From the NCBI GenBank assembly GCA_041596515.1, contig JBFHIJ010000058.1, forward strand, positions 1 through 19,238: a stretch of DNA of 19,238 nucleotides. The letters are read 5' to 3'. The notes under the pieces were generated by a model. That model made no database searches. It was not told the DNA's origin and was given only the letters and a program-made list of their open reading frames with translations. This document shows, in pieces, positions 1-6,749 of this stretch. Source of the stretch: JBFHIJ01 sp041596515 (GTDB lineage Bacteria > Bacteroidota > Ignavibacteria > Kapaibacteriales > UBA2268). A program made the translations under genes and the position numbers. Within the stretch, counting starts at the first letter, position 1; the number at the start of each line of letters is the position of its first letter.

Positions 1-501
1 AGGATCTTCGTATCTGTCAATTTTTGCTAATTTTGGAGGTCTGACAAGTAAGCATCCGTAATAACATGCTGTAACTACTTCTACTTTACTTTTGACCTTA
101 TCAGCAAGAATATCTTTAACATATTTTTCTAAGAATTCAAGCACAGAAATCGGACGTGCTTTTGCTTCTATAGGCAATTCAATTATTGAAGATACTTCTT
201 CTCTTAGCTTTTTGTCTTTTTTCACTTCTTCATAAGCATTTATCATTCTACTGTAACAAGCTGCACAGGGAACTAAGATTTCATCAAAGTCCTGTTGTTC
301 TGCAAGTGCAATACTTCTTGCAGGAAGAGATATTGATAATTTATGATTTAAAGAGTGAGCCGCAGTAGCACCGCAACAGTTCCAGTCATTAATTTCAACC
401 AGTTCAATATTTAACTTTTCACAAATAGCCTTAATCGACTCGCCATACTCAAGCGCTGTTCCGGAAAGTGAACAACCAGGGAAATATCCTATCTTACTCA
501 A
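1..501 (-). CDS. hdrB: Heterodisulfide reductase subunit B-like protein (HdrB), 3' end outside window
   Basis: This is the first 167 codons of a cysteine-rich-domain (CCG) protein of the HdrB family, running off the left edge with no stop. The N-terminus reads MSKIGYFPGCS. Cysteines at C10, C42-C43 and C79-x-x-C82 form one complete CX(n)CCGX(n)CXXC motif, the ligand set that in HdrB binds a noncubane [4Fe-4S] cluster. C146 and C150 begin the second CCG motif. I place the start at a TTG at 501: it overlaps the hdrC stop as TTGA and has a strong AGGAGGTG ribosome site just upstream, inside the end of hdrC. The protein is soluble, with no membrane segment. In methanogens HdrB reduces CoM-S-S-CoB; in bacteria HdrBC-type modules carry electrons to other thiol/disulfide or quinone-linked partners, so the substrate here is unknown. 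A glycolate/lactate-oxidase-type CCG subunit is the alternative, but the paired small 4Fe-4S HdrC upstream favours HdrB. Confidence 0.88.
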   Translation of the reverse strand, partial: MSKIGYFPGCSLSGTALEYGESIKAICEKLNIELVEINDWNCCGATAAHSLNHKLSISLPARSIALAEQQDFDEILVPCAACYSRMINAYEEVKKDKKLREEVSSIIELPIEAKARPISVLEFLEKYVKDILADKVKSKVEVVTACYYGCLLVRPPKLAKIDRYEDP

Positions 502-1088
502 TGTTCACCTCCTTCTGCTTTATTTTTTGTTTCGGCTTTTTCAAACATTCGTCTAATAGCCTCTTTGTTTTTTACATTATGAGGCAACAATCCAAGCTTA
601 CCTTTCATAAACATGATGGGTGCATTTTTGACATCCTGCATAAGATTGAATGTTTTCATCTTATATTGAGCAACCATTCCTACTTCAAATAGCTTACCAG
701 TCATTTTCACAGAGTTTAAGAAAGACTCGTGAAAGGCTACAATGTCTTTTGCATCTTTGTTATAGATTTTTTGCTCATAAGCCTTTTGTCTTAAATAATC
801 AGCAATTTGAGGAAATTCTACATCCTGCGGACATCTGGCAGCACAAGTTTCGCACGTAAGGCAAAGCCAAATATGCATAGACTGAAGGGCATTATTATCG
901 TGCTTTTCGTCTCCTACTTGAAGTTGTCGGATAACTTGATTAGGAGCCATATCCGTAATATCTGCTACTGGGCATCCGGCGGCACACTTCCCGCACTGAT
1001 AGCAAGCAGCGACCCATTGTTCCGTCTCTTCTCGAATAGAGTGTTTCAAAGAAGAGGAATGAGGATGTTGATGTAAGTTTTCAATCAT
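498..1088 (-). CDS. hdrC: Heterodisulfide reductase subunit C-like 4Fe-4S protein (HdrC)
   Basis: This 196-aa soluble iron-sulfur protein should pass electrons to HdrB through two [4Fe-4S] clusters. Two classical binding motifs are visible: C29-x2-C32-x2-C35-x3-C39-P and C76-x2-C79-x2-C82-x3-C86-P. They sit within an HdrC-like helical frame (AACYQCGKCAAGCP, then WLCLTCETCAARCP). Length and layout match the family. The ATG at 1088 has a GAGGAC Shine-Dalgarno sequence a few bases upstream. The gene ends in TGA overlapping the TTG start of hdrB, so the two are translationally coupled. It opens the visible part of an operon continuing left; in bacteria an hdrA-type flavoprotein or mvhD often follows, but none is in the window. 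The histidine-rich N-terminus (HQHPHSSS) is probably just a tail. The physiological partner is unknown. Confidence 0.9.
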   Translation of the reverse strand: MIENLHQHPHSSSLKHSIREETEQWVAACYQCGKCAAGCPVADITDMAPNQVIRQLQVGDEKHDNNALQSMHIWLCLTCETCAARCPQDVEFPQIADYLRQKAYEQKIYNKDAKDIVAFHESFLNSVKMTGKLFEVGMVAQYKMKTFNLMQDVKNAPIMFMKGKLGLLPHNVKNKEAIRRMFEKAETKNKAEGGEH

Positions 1089-1545
1089 AAAGTCCTCAGA
1101 TTAATAGTTATTTTGTTTAAACTCTGTATATAAATTTTATATTTGTAAAATTAATCTCATAAGGAATCATACATAATTGTCAGCATATAATATCGTACAT
1201 CAAATAATGCATTTCTTCAAAATCATACACTTTGAATTTAATAATTTGACAGCAATTATGAAAGTATTCAATTCAAATATTCGACTATTTTTGATAATAT
1301 CTTTGATTTTACGGATAATAAACATCTTTGAGTGAAAGTTGTTTATATATTTTTAATTATATTGATTCTATTTTGCCATTCAAATATATTTATTTTGTTA
1401 TTCATATATATTTATTTTGGCTTGTCAAAATTGCCATAAAGCTATATAAACAATATCAAATAGAGAGTTATAAATGCCATAAAGAGATGAAGCAATTAGA
1501 AGATCAGCTTCATCTCTTTAATTAAAAACATTAGGTTTAGATTAA
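1089..1545. other. Gene-free AT-rich gap between terC and hdrC
   Basis: Both flanking genes are on the minus strand (terC ends at 1546, hdrC starts at 1088), so this stretch should hold the terC terminator and the hdrC promoter. The terminator-like hairpin is at 1480-1520. I see no convincing promoter for hdrC. A short direct repeat, close to ATATATTTATTTTG, occurs twice around 1383-1418. No tRNA or recognisable RNA gene is visible. The only open frame (plus strand, TTG start at 1328) lacks a ribosome site and runs through the hairpin, so I do not call it. Confidence 0.6.
1480..1520 (-). terminator. Perfect 14-bp hairpin, probable terC terminator
   Basis: The arms TAAAGAGATGAAGC (1480-1493) and GCTTCATCTCTTTA (1507-1520) are exact reverse complements, separated by 13 nt. 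The hairpin lies 26 bases beyond the terC stop on the minus strand. The distal arm ends in TCTCTTTAT, giving only a weak U-run, so it may be a stabilising 3' stem or a weak intrinsic terminator rather than an efficient one. Confidence 0.6.
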
Positions 1546-2253
1546 CTATTTTGATTTGCCTTTAATTTTCATATTTATAAATTCCACAGAAAGTGAAAAC
1601 GCTACAGCAAAATAGATATATCCTTTTGGTACGTGGTAATGCAAAGCTTCTACGATTAGCATAAATCCGATAAGGATTAAGAATGATAAAGCTAACACCT
1701 GCAAGGTAGGATGATCATTGATAAATTCACTGATTTTACCTGAAAACAACATCATAATAATCATTGCAATAACTACTGCAATTATCATAATAATTACGTG
1801 GTCAGATAAACCAATGGCAGTTAGAATTGAATCAAATGAGAAAATAAAATCTAATGCTATTATCTGAGAAATTACTCCGGCAAAAGATTGAACCTTACTA
1901 CTATTTTCATGTGCCTCCTCACCTGACATTTTATGGTGGATTTCTGATGTACTTTTTGCTAAAAGAAATGTACCACCAATTGCCAGAATTATGTCGTGCC
2001 CGCTCAATTCATAACTCATAATTGTTATAAGTGGCTTAGTAAAACTAATAATGTAGCTGATTCCTAAAAGCAATAATATTCTGACAATGAGTGCTAAGGA
2101 TAGTCCAATAAATCTTGCTTTAGGTTGTTGCTCTTTGGGAAGTTTGTTCGACACAATAGAAATAAAAATTATATTATCTACACCTAAAACAATTTCAAGA
2201 AATGTAAGGGTCAAGAGTGCTATCCATGCTTCGGAATGCAAAAAGACTTCCAT
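1546..2253 (-). CDS. TerC-family integral membrane protein
   Basis: This 235-aa polytopic protein belongs to the TerC (YgdQ/YkoY-like) family. The diagnostic first-helix motif FLEIVLGVDNIIFISI is at residues ~18-33. The matching second-repeat motif FIFSFDSILTAIGLS is near residue ~137. The acidic residues in these two helices (E20, D26 and the D of FSFDS) are the proposed metal-binding positions. About seven hydrophobic segments span the chain. Characterised family members (YceF/YkoY of Bacillus, Alx of E. coli) export manganese or supply metal to secreted enzymes; tellurite resistance is the historical name. Substrate here is inferred only. A ribosome site (AAAAGG) precedes the ATG. The gene is divergent from the aro cluster and apparently monocistronic, ending before the hairpin at 1480-1520. 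Confidence 0.9.
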   Translation of the reverse strand: MEVFLHSEAWIALLTLTFLEIVLGVDNIIFISIVSNKLPKEQQPKARFIGLSLALIVRILLLLGISYIISFTKPLITIMSYELSGHDIILAIGGTFLLAKSTSEIHHKMSGEEAHENSSKVQSFAGVISQIIALDFIFSFDSILTAIGLSDHVIIMIIAVVIAMIIMMLFSGKISEFINDHPTLQVLALSFLILIGFMLIVEALHYHVPKGYIYFAVAFSLSVEFINMKIKGKSK

Positions 2254-2284
2254 ATTAAAACCTTTTATTAAACAATATGAAAAT

Positions 2285-2307
2285 AATCAATATGCAAAAT
2301 ATTGATT
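2285..2307. repeat. Palindrome in the terC/aro divergent promoter region (operator or leader hairpin)
   Basis: AATCAATAT (2285-2293) and ATATTGATT (2299-2307) are perfect 9-bp inverted arms around GCAAA. No gene ends nearby, so this is not a terminator. It lies just downstream of the candidate terC promoter, about where a repressor would sit. It could equally be a stem at the 5' end of the terC mRNA. Confidence 0.5.
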
Positions 2308-2317
2308 CCAAGTAAGA

Positions 2318-2346
2318 TTTAAAAGACTTATATTTATAATAGTCAA
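2318..2346 (-). promoter_or_regulatory. Candidate sigma70-like promoter for terC
   Basis: Read on the minus strand, TTGACT (2346-2341) and TTTAAA (2323-2318) are separated by 17 bases, matching -35 in 5 of 6 and -10 in 4 of 6 positions. The start would fall near 2311, next to the palindrome at 2285-2307. In such AT-rich DNA this match is weak. Confidence 0.3.
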
Positions 2347-2352
2347 ATTTTT

Positions 2353-2360
2353 TAGCTTTG
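2353..2360 (+). promoter_or_regulatory. Candidate TAnnTTTG (-7) box for the aro cluster
   Basis: TAGCTTTG fits the Bacteroidetes-type -7 consensus TAnnTTTG, in the right orientation. The predicted leader before the ATG at 2376 would be only about 10 nt. No TTG lies 19-21 nt upstream, so this is a weak call. Confidence 0.25.
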
Positions 2361-2375
2361 ATTAAGAGTAAATTT

Positions 2376-3314
2376 ATGGATTCAAATAAAATAAAATCTA
2401 AGTTGATTGACGAATTAAGAAACAACATCGACGGCATCGATACTAAAATAATATCTCTTCTAAGTAATCGATTAGAGAAATCCAGGCAAATTATAAAAAT
2501 TAAAAATGAGCTTGGAGAAGCAGTATATTCTCCGGAAAGAGAACGACAGATATTAAACTCTTTATTTTTAAAGTCTTCCAGAATAATCAACAGAAAATTT
2601 ATCGAAGAATTATATACCCTCATATTTAATGAAGCAAAAAATATTTCAGTTAAGAAACCTAATCCTTTTTCTCTATCTCTTTTGCTAAACGATAGTAATG
2701 CAGTTAATAAGTTTAACAATTTACCCCCATTCATAGCTAATGAATTCAATTTTGTGCTATGCTTTAAAGATATCAATCTCATTGGAGATTTGAAAGCTTT
2801 AGGAAAAGAGAATATAAAAATAATGTACTTGGCTGACTCTTATATAGAATTAAATACTACGACATATTATATAGATTATGTTGTTCCTAACTATTTTCAT
2901 AATTTTTGCGATGAAATACAGAGAAAATATGCCAACTTTGCAAATTCTAACAATAGTATTATAGTCATTAAATATGATAACGGTTTCTATGCTAAAGAGT
3001 TTTATGAGGCATTAGATAGATATATTGCGATATTAAACGAACCGCCTTCTATATTGGTAGGTGAAAATTCCAGACACAGAACAGATTATGTCAGTGAAAT
3101 TAACTTAAATAGTTTAGTCGAGTTAAAATCAAATTTTTCAGCAACAATTTTTAAAGATCTGTGTTATTTAAATAAAGAAAAAAATATTGTAGCAATTGCT
3201 AAAGCAGCTTATACTACAAGAGCTAATTCAGTACTAATTGACATCCATTCAATAACAATTAGTTCGTTACAATCTATTATCGACTTTTGTACTATGCTGA
3301 ACAAAATCCAATGA
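2376..3314 (+). CDS. Chorismate mutase (AroQ) fused to a degenerate DAHP-synthase-like domain
   Basis: This is a 312-aa protein. I choose the ATG at 2376, which has AAGAG upstream, over an in-frame TTG at 2358 that lacks a ribosome site. Residues ~8-92 are an AroQ chorismate mutase (chorismate to prephenate, for Phe/Tyr). ELRNNID carries R15, NRLEKS carries R32, KIKNE carries K43, and PERER carries R55-E56, matching the family's active-site positions. The position of the usual distal Gln appears to be Ser (S91), so activity may be altered. Residues ~115-312 resemble the second half of type-Ib DAHP synthase: IIVIKYD for the VLLKRG strand, SRHRTDY for RGIRTYE, and VLIDIH for LMVEVH. The signatures GPC, KPRTSP and DPSH, which supply most metal and PEP/E4P contacts, are not visible. 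Bacillus has active CM-DAHPS in this domain order, at about 360 aa. I infer a mutase with a catalytically dead, possibly regulatory, barrel. It overlaps aroB by ATGA. Confidence 0.75.
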   Translation: MDSNKIKSKLIDELRNNIDGIDTKIISLLSNRLEKSRQIIKIKNELGEAVYSPERERQILNSLFLKSSRIINRKFIEELYTLIFNEAKNISVKKPNPFSLSLLLNDSNAVNKFNNLPPFIANEFNFVLCFKDINLIGDLKALGKENIKIMYLADSYIELNTTTYYIDYVVPNYFHNFCDEIQRKYANFANSNNSIIVIKYDNGFYAKEFYEALDRYIAILNEPPSILVGENSRHRTDYVSEINLNSLVELKSNFSATIFKDLCYLNKEKNIVAIAKAAYTTRANSVLIDIHSITISSLQSIIDFCTMLNKIQ

Positions 3315-4330
3315 ACTCCATTGAAATAACATATAAAAATTCAAAAACAAAATACTTAATCTCAGATGCAGGATTGTTTTTACAAAATTTAGAGAGGCAA
3401 TATAATAGGCTAATTATTATTGTTGACAGTAATATTGAGAATATGTATCACTCTTTTATTTCTAAATATTTATACAAATCGATTACAGCAACCGAAGTCA
3501 ATAAATCACAAGAAACAATCAATAGCATTTATAGTTTTTTTTTACAAAACCAAGTAAACAAATCTGATATTATAATAGGCATAGGTGGAGGAATAACTAC
3601 TGACATCACAGGATTTGTTGCTTCTTCATATATGAGAGGCATTGATTTTGGATTTATTCCAACAACATTATTGGCGATGGTGGATGCATCAATCGGTGGA
3701 AAAAATGGAATTAATTATGATGGGTATAAGAATATGATTGGCTCGATTAATCAGCCAAAATTCATTTGCTCTGATATTTTATTCCTCAAAACCCTGCCCC
3801 ATGCAGAAGTAATTAATGGATATGCCGAAATTATTAAATCAGCTGCAATTGCTGATTCGCTATTGATAGAGGAACTTTTTAGAAAACAATATTTTGATTT
3901 ATCAAATATTATTCTTAAAGTTGCTAATATTAAAGTTTCAATTGTTTCTCGAGATGAAAAGGAACAAGGAATTAGAAAAGTTTTGAATTTTGGGCATACA
4001 TTAGCCCATTCCATTGAAAAAGAATATTTATACCCACATGGCGTGGCTGTCGCTTTGGGAATGATAGTTGCAACTCAACTTTCTTTTCAATATGGATATC
4101 TATCTTTTAATAGATCTAATCATTTAATTAAGTTGATTTATGCTTATTTTGATTTTGAACACTACCCAATATGTATAAATGCTGTTGTCGATGCAATACG
4201 TTTCGATAAAAAACGGAATGGAGATTCTATTGATTTTATCTTGCTTCAAGATTTAGGAACTCCTTTAATTAAGAAAATACCCATAAATATATTGATGGAG
4301 AATTTGTATGATATTTGTGTCACTCGGTAA
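3311..4330 (+). CDS. aroB: 3-dehydroquinate synthase
   Basis: AroB converts DAHP to 3-dehydroquinate (second step of the shikimate pathway) using NAD+ and a divalent metal in the cytoplasm. The 339-aa product has the full set of signatures: the NAD-binding GIGGGITTDITGF (residues ~90-102), the PTTLLAMVDASIGGKNGIN block (~117-135), and the metal ligands E173 (GYAEIIK), H229 (NFGHT) and H243 (PHGVAVALGM). The substrate-phosphate lysines appear at K131 and in DKKRNG near the C-terminus. I choose the ATG at 3311, because its ATGA overlaps the stop of the upstream mutase gene; the longer TTG frame from 3287 has no independent support. It overlaps aroD by 23 bp. Length is slightly below the usual 350-370 aa, but no motif is missing. 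Confidence 0.95.
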   Translation: MNSIEITYKNSKTKYLISDAGLFLQNLERQYNRLIIIVDSNIENMYHSFISKYLYKSITATEVNKSQETINSIYSFFLQNQVNKSDIIIGIGGGITTDITGFVASSYMRGIDFGFIPTTLLAMVDASIGGKNGINYDGYKNMIGSINQPKFICSDILFLKTLPHAEVINGYAEIIKSAAIADSLLIEELFRKQYFDLSNIILKVANIKVSIVSRDEKEQGIRKVLNFGHTLAHSIEKEYLYPHGVAVALGMIVATQLSFQYGYLSFNRSNHLIKLIYAYFDFEHYPICINAVVDAIRFDKKRNGDSIDFILLQDLGTPLIKKIPINILMENLYDICVTR

Positions 4331-4946
4331 TTTAACTAAAGTGCAGCTTTTAGAACAAGTCAAAAAATATGATAATGTAGAATTACGATTGGATTTATTA
4401 ACTGAATTATCATTAGATGACATATCAGAAGTTGTTTCTGCAGCTAATAATGTAATTGCTACTTGCAGAGCAGGTAAGCTCAGTTTTGAGGAACGTTACA
4501 ACATACTTAAAGCTGCTATCAAAGCTGGAGTTAACTATATAGATCTTGAATACCGCAATGATCAAAAAGTGTTAGACAGATTATATCAAATCGCACGTGA
4601 ATATAACTGCCAAACAATTATTTCTTATCATGATTTTGATAAAACACCAACTTATATGGAGTTAAAACATCAATTAGAAGATATGCTTGAGATGAAACCA
4701 GCTTATGTCAAACTTGCTGTGGCTACTAAAACTAATGACGATATAGACAGACTTTTTGAAATGTACAAAGTATTTAATGCTAAGAATATAGTATTGATTC
4801 CAATGACAGATGAGTTCCCGGAATCAAGAGTTGAATCTGTATTTTTAGGTTCAGCCTTTATGTATGTGTCTCCAGATGGTATAAATCTAAAAATAGCTCC
4901 CGGTTTACTTTCATATTCAGAATTTAAAAAACTGGCTTCAATTTAA
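4308..4946 (+). CDS. aroD: Type I 3-dehydroquinate dehydratase
   Basis: AroD dehydrates 3-dehydroquinate to 3-dehydroshikimate (third step of the pathway) via a Schiff base. This 212-aa protein is a short type I enzyme. ELRLD (E25, R27, D29) and TCRAG (R54) are the substrate-binding motifs. H108 in SYHDF is the general acid/base and K135 in VKLA the Schiff-base lysine; the 27-residue spacing equals that between H143 and K170 of E. coli AroD. Near the C-terminus the family's glycine-rich SR loop is reduced to FPESRVES, and the usual APGQ reads APGL, so the lid that closes over substrate looks atypical. The ATG at 4308 lies inside aroB with GGAG 7 bases upstream, which indicates coupled translation. 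AroE and later steps are not in the window. Confidence 0.92.
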   Translation: MIFVSLGNLTKVQLLEQVKKYDNVELRLDLLTELSLDDISEVVSAANNVIATCRAGKLSFEERYNILKAAIKAGVNYIDLEYRNDQKVLDRLYQIAREYNCQTIISYHDFDKTPTYMELKHQLEDMLEMKPAYVKLAVATKTNDDIDRLFEMYKVFNAKNIVLIPMTDEFPESRVESVFLGSAFMYVSPDGINLKIAPGLLSYSEFKKLASI

Positions 4947-4991
4947 TATTGTAGCTTTATTATATGATGATTTATTTGTATCTTAAGCTAA

Positions 4992-4999
4992 TATGTTTG
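4992..4999 (+). promoter_or_regulatory. Candidate TAnnTTTG (-7) box for the CBS protein/hemerythrin pair
   Basis: TATGTTTG matches the Bacteroidetes-type -7 consensus, 35 nt before the start codon at 5035. A TTTG at 4975-4978 is nearby but only 13 nt upstream, closer than the usual -33 spacing. Confidence 0.25.
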
Positions 5000-5034
5000 T
5001 ATAATAACTGAGCGGAGCGACTAACTCCCATAAT

Positions 5035-6072
5035 ATGGAATATTTTCTGATTGCCATAGTGGTAAGCTTTGGCTTTTTAATATCAACTTTATCTGCTGCT
5101 ATGTCAGCAGTATTGCCTGATGAAAATGATGATGATAATAACTCTATTAAAATCATTTTTGATAACAGAGTTAACCCTTTAGATATCATAGAGGTGTTTG
5201 CTTATTTGATTTCTGCAATCATGTTAGGAATTTCCCTTTCTAATGAAAATCACAGCTCCATAGAACATTATGCGGCTTTGACGATTTTTTTATTGTCTCT
5301 CCTTCTGATTAGATACTTTTTTAATGGTATAGGTATAAGATATTATCAAAGAATTTATAAGTCTTTTTATCCTTTTTACAAAATTATTTCGATATTGGTT
5401 TCTCCTCTATCTGACTTATTATCAAACTTGATAGCTTATATCAGTAATGAAAAAATGGAAGATGCCTCCAGAAATGAAATTTCTGCATTAATGGAATCTG
5501 CAAGAGAGGATGGCTCCTTGGACGACAGAGAGTATATTATTCTTAAAAATATTATGCACTTTAGTGATGTACTTGTATCTGATGTCATGACTCCAAGGAC
5601 GATGGTTTTTGCAGCCAGGTCTGATGCCAGAGTAAAAGATATAATAGGACTTCCGGAGTTAAAAATGTACAGCCGTTTTCCTATTTGGTCAGGCGAATCA
5701 TTAGATGAAAATATTGTTGGTTATGTAATGACCAGAGATGTACTTCATGCTGCTCTTCGTGGAGAGCGTGATTTGAAACTTTCAAAATTTGCACGGGAAG
5801 TGTACTATGTTCCTGAAAATGCAGAATTAGATATTGCTTTAGATAAGTTTTTAAAGCGCAAGCAACATCTATTTATGGTTGTGGATGAATATGGTGGGAT
5901 CGAAGGTTTATTATCAATGGAAGACGTACTGGAAACTATTTTAGGAGTAGAAATAGTCGACGAGGCTGATAGATTTGAAGATTTAAGAGCAATTGCAAAA
6001 CAGCAACGAGACAAACGAATCTCCCAGCTATCCTCTTCAGGTGAAATTATCAACGATGAGATTGTAGAGTAA
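5035..6072 (+). CDS. DUF21/CBS-domain membrane protein (HlyC/CorC/CNNM-like), lacking the C-terminal CorC domain
   Basis: This 345-aa protein belongs to the CorC/TlyC 'hemolysin' family, whose members are now linked to Mg2+/divalent-cation transport. An N-terminal hydrophobic region (residues ~1-140, about four membrane segments at ~3-22, 53-70, 77-97 and 108-130) is a divergent DUF21/CNNM domain. It is followed by the family linker SALMESAREDGSLDDREYIILKNI. A CBS pair begins at VSDVMTPRTMVFA (~183) and ends near DEYGGIEGLLSMEDVLETILG (~285-305), where adenine nucleotides bind in relatives. The usual C-terminal CorC_HlyC domain (about 80 aa) is absent; only a charged tail follows. Relatives are about 420-440 aa. 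The start ATG at 5035 has only a distant GGAG, so its position is less certain. The stop overlaps the hemerythrin start as TAATG. Cation specificity cannot be read from the sequence. Confidence 0.82.
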   Translation: MEYFLIAIVVSFGFLISTLSAAMSAVLPDENDDDNNSIKIIFDNRVNPLDIIEVFAYLISAIMLGISLSNENHSSIEHYAALTIFLLSLLLIRYFFNGIGIRYYQRIYKSFYPFYKIISILVSPLSDLLSNLIAYISNEKMEDASRNEISALMESAREDGSLDDREYIILKNIMHFSDVLVSDVMTPRTMVFAARSDARVKDIIGLPELKMYSRFPIWSGESLDENIVGYVMTRDVLHAALRGERDLKLSKFAREVYYVPENAELDIALDKFLKRKQHLFMVVDEYGGIEGLLSMEDVLETILGVEIVDEADRFEDLRAIAKQQRDKRISQLSSSGEIINDEIVE

Positions 6073-6476
6073 TGATACTGAATAAATTTATTGACTGGAA
6101 TGAGAAATACATTATCGGTGTTGACTTTATTGATAAACAACATAAATTATTAGTAGATCAACTTAATACGACTTTTGTGTTTTTTAATGAAGATAAAATA
6201 CTTATTGCTTTAGATGCTTTAGAAAGATTTGTAGTGACTATTGAAAATCATTTTATTGCGGAAGAAAACATGATGAAAAAAAGAGGATACCCTGCTGCCG
6301 ATGAGCATTATATTCTTCACACAAAACTCCTTCATCAGATAAAAAAACTTTATGAATTTATTCGAGAAGACAAGGCAATATTAAATTTGGAAGTCTTTGA
6401 TTTTCTTAAAAGTTGGCTGCTTGATCATATCCAGCAGAGCGATAAAGAATTAGGCATTTTTTTGAATTTACAGTAA
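6072..6476 (+). CDS. Bacteriohemerythrin
   Basis: This 134-aa single-domain four-helix protein binds O2 reversibly at a di-iron centre. All seven iron ligands of the family are present in order: H24 (DKQHK), H60 and E64 (NHFIAEE), H79 and H83 (DEHYILH), and H119 and D124 (DHIQQSD). The N-terminal WNEKYIIGVDFID motif is also typical. Function in bacteria ranges from O2 storage or sensing to iron/NO handling; the sequence does not decide. Its start overlaps the stop of the CBS membrane protein by one base (TAATG), so both are made from the same mRNA and coupled. No signal peptide is seen, so it is cytoplasmic. No clear terminator follows; the tRNA promoter starts 16 bases downstream. Confidence 0.95.
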   Translation: MILNKFIDWNEKYIIGVDFIDKQHKLLVDQLNTTFVFFNEDKILIALDALERFVVTIENHFIAEENMMKKRGYPAADEHYILHTKLLHQIKKLYEFIREDKAILNLEVFDFLKSWLLDHIQQSDKELGIFLNLQ

Positions 6477-6492
6477 ATATTTAAAAAAGTTC

Positions 6493-6523
6493 TTGCGAAT
6501 ATTCAATATTTTCTATAAGTTTG
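6493..6523 (+). promoter_or_regulatory. Bacteroidetes-type promoter of the first tRNA-Pro gene
   Basis: TTG (6493-6495) and TAAGTTTG (6516-6523) are 20 nt apart, matching the -33/-7 (TTTG...TAnnTTTG) layout known from Bacteroidetes. The tRNA begins 15 nt after the box. The same arrangement precedes the second copy, and both share TTTGTATTC at the box. Confidence 0.55.
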
Positions 6524-6538
6524 TATTCTCGTTTGAGA

Positions 6539-6613
6539 CGGGGCGTGGCGCAGTCCGGTTAGCGCGTCTGGTTTGGGACCAGAAGGCCGGAGGTTCGAAT
6601 CCTCTCGCCCCGA
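6539..6613 (+). tRNA. tRNA-Pro (anticodon TGG), copy 1
   Basis: A complete 75-nt cloverleaf folds by eye. The acceptor stem is CGGGGCG/CGCCCCG with discriminator A. The D-arm is GCGC/GCGC. The anticodon arm TCTGG-TTTGGGA-CCAGA shows anticodon TGG. The T-arm is GGAGG-TTCGAAT-CCTCT. CCA is not encoded (ACAG follows), so it must be added enzymatically. UGG can read all four proline codons by wobble if suitably modified. Confidence 0.97.
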
Positions 6614-6618
6614 CAGAT

Positions 6619-6638
6619 AAAGTACATTGTGCTTTTTT
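6619..6638 (+). terminator. Intrinsic terminator of tRNA-Pro copy 1
   Basis: The 7-bp stem AAAGTAC/GTGCTTT (one G-U pair) with a 3-nt loop starts six bases after the mature tRNA end and runs into TTTTTTATTTTT. Confidence 0.7.
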
Positions 6639-6705
6639 ATTTTTGCTTAGCTAAGAAATAAATAAAATCAGTTAATTGATATAGCATTAAAAAACAAAAT
6701 AATAG

Positions 6706-6739
6706 TTGTTGCTTTTTAGTCTAATAATTATTACATTTG
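6706..6739 (+). promoter_or_regulatory. Bacteroidetes-type promoter of the second tRNA-Pro gene
   Basis: TTGTTG (6706-6711) is followed after exactly 20 nt by TACATTTG (6732-6739), a TAnnTTTG box. The tRNA starts 10 nt later. The spacing equals that of copy 1 although the surrounding sequence differs, which strengthens both calls. Confidence 0.55.
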
Positions 6740-6749
6740 TATTCCAATT

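Noticed and set aside
468..1076. Several plus-strand frames opposite hdrC
   Set aside because: They are antisense shadows of a gene with two complete 4Fe-4S motifs and have no recognisable content.
1328..1525. Plus-strand 65-codon frame with hydrophobic residues
   Set aside because: TTG start without a ribosome site, AT-rich composition mimicking a membrane protein, and its 3' third is the terC hairpin.
2254..2375. yybP-ykoY manganese riboswitch before terC
   Set aside because: TerC-family genes often carry it, but this gap is AT-rich and I see none of the conserved GC-rich internal-loop elements; only a simple palindrome is present.
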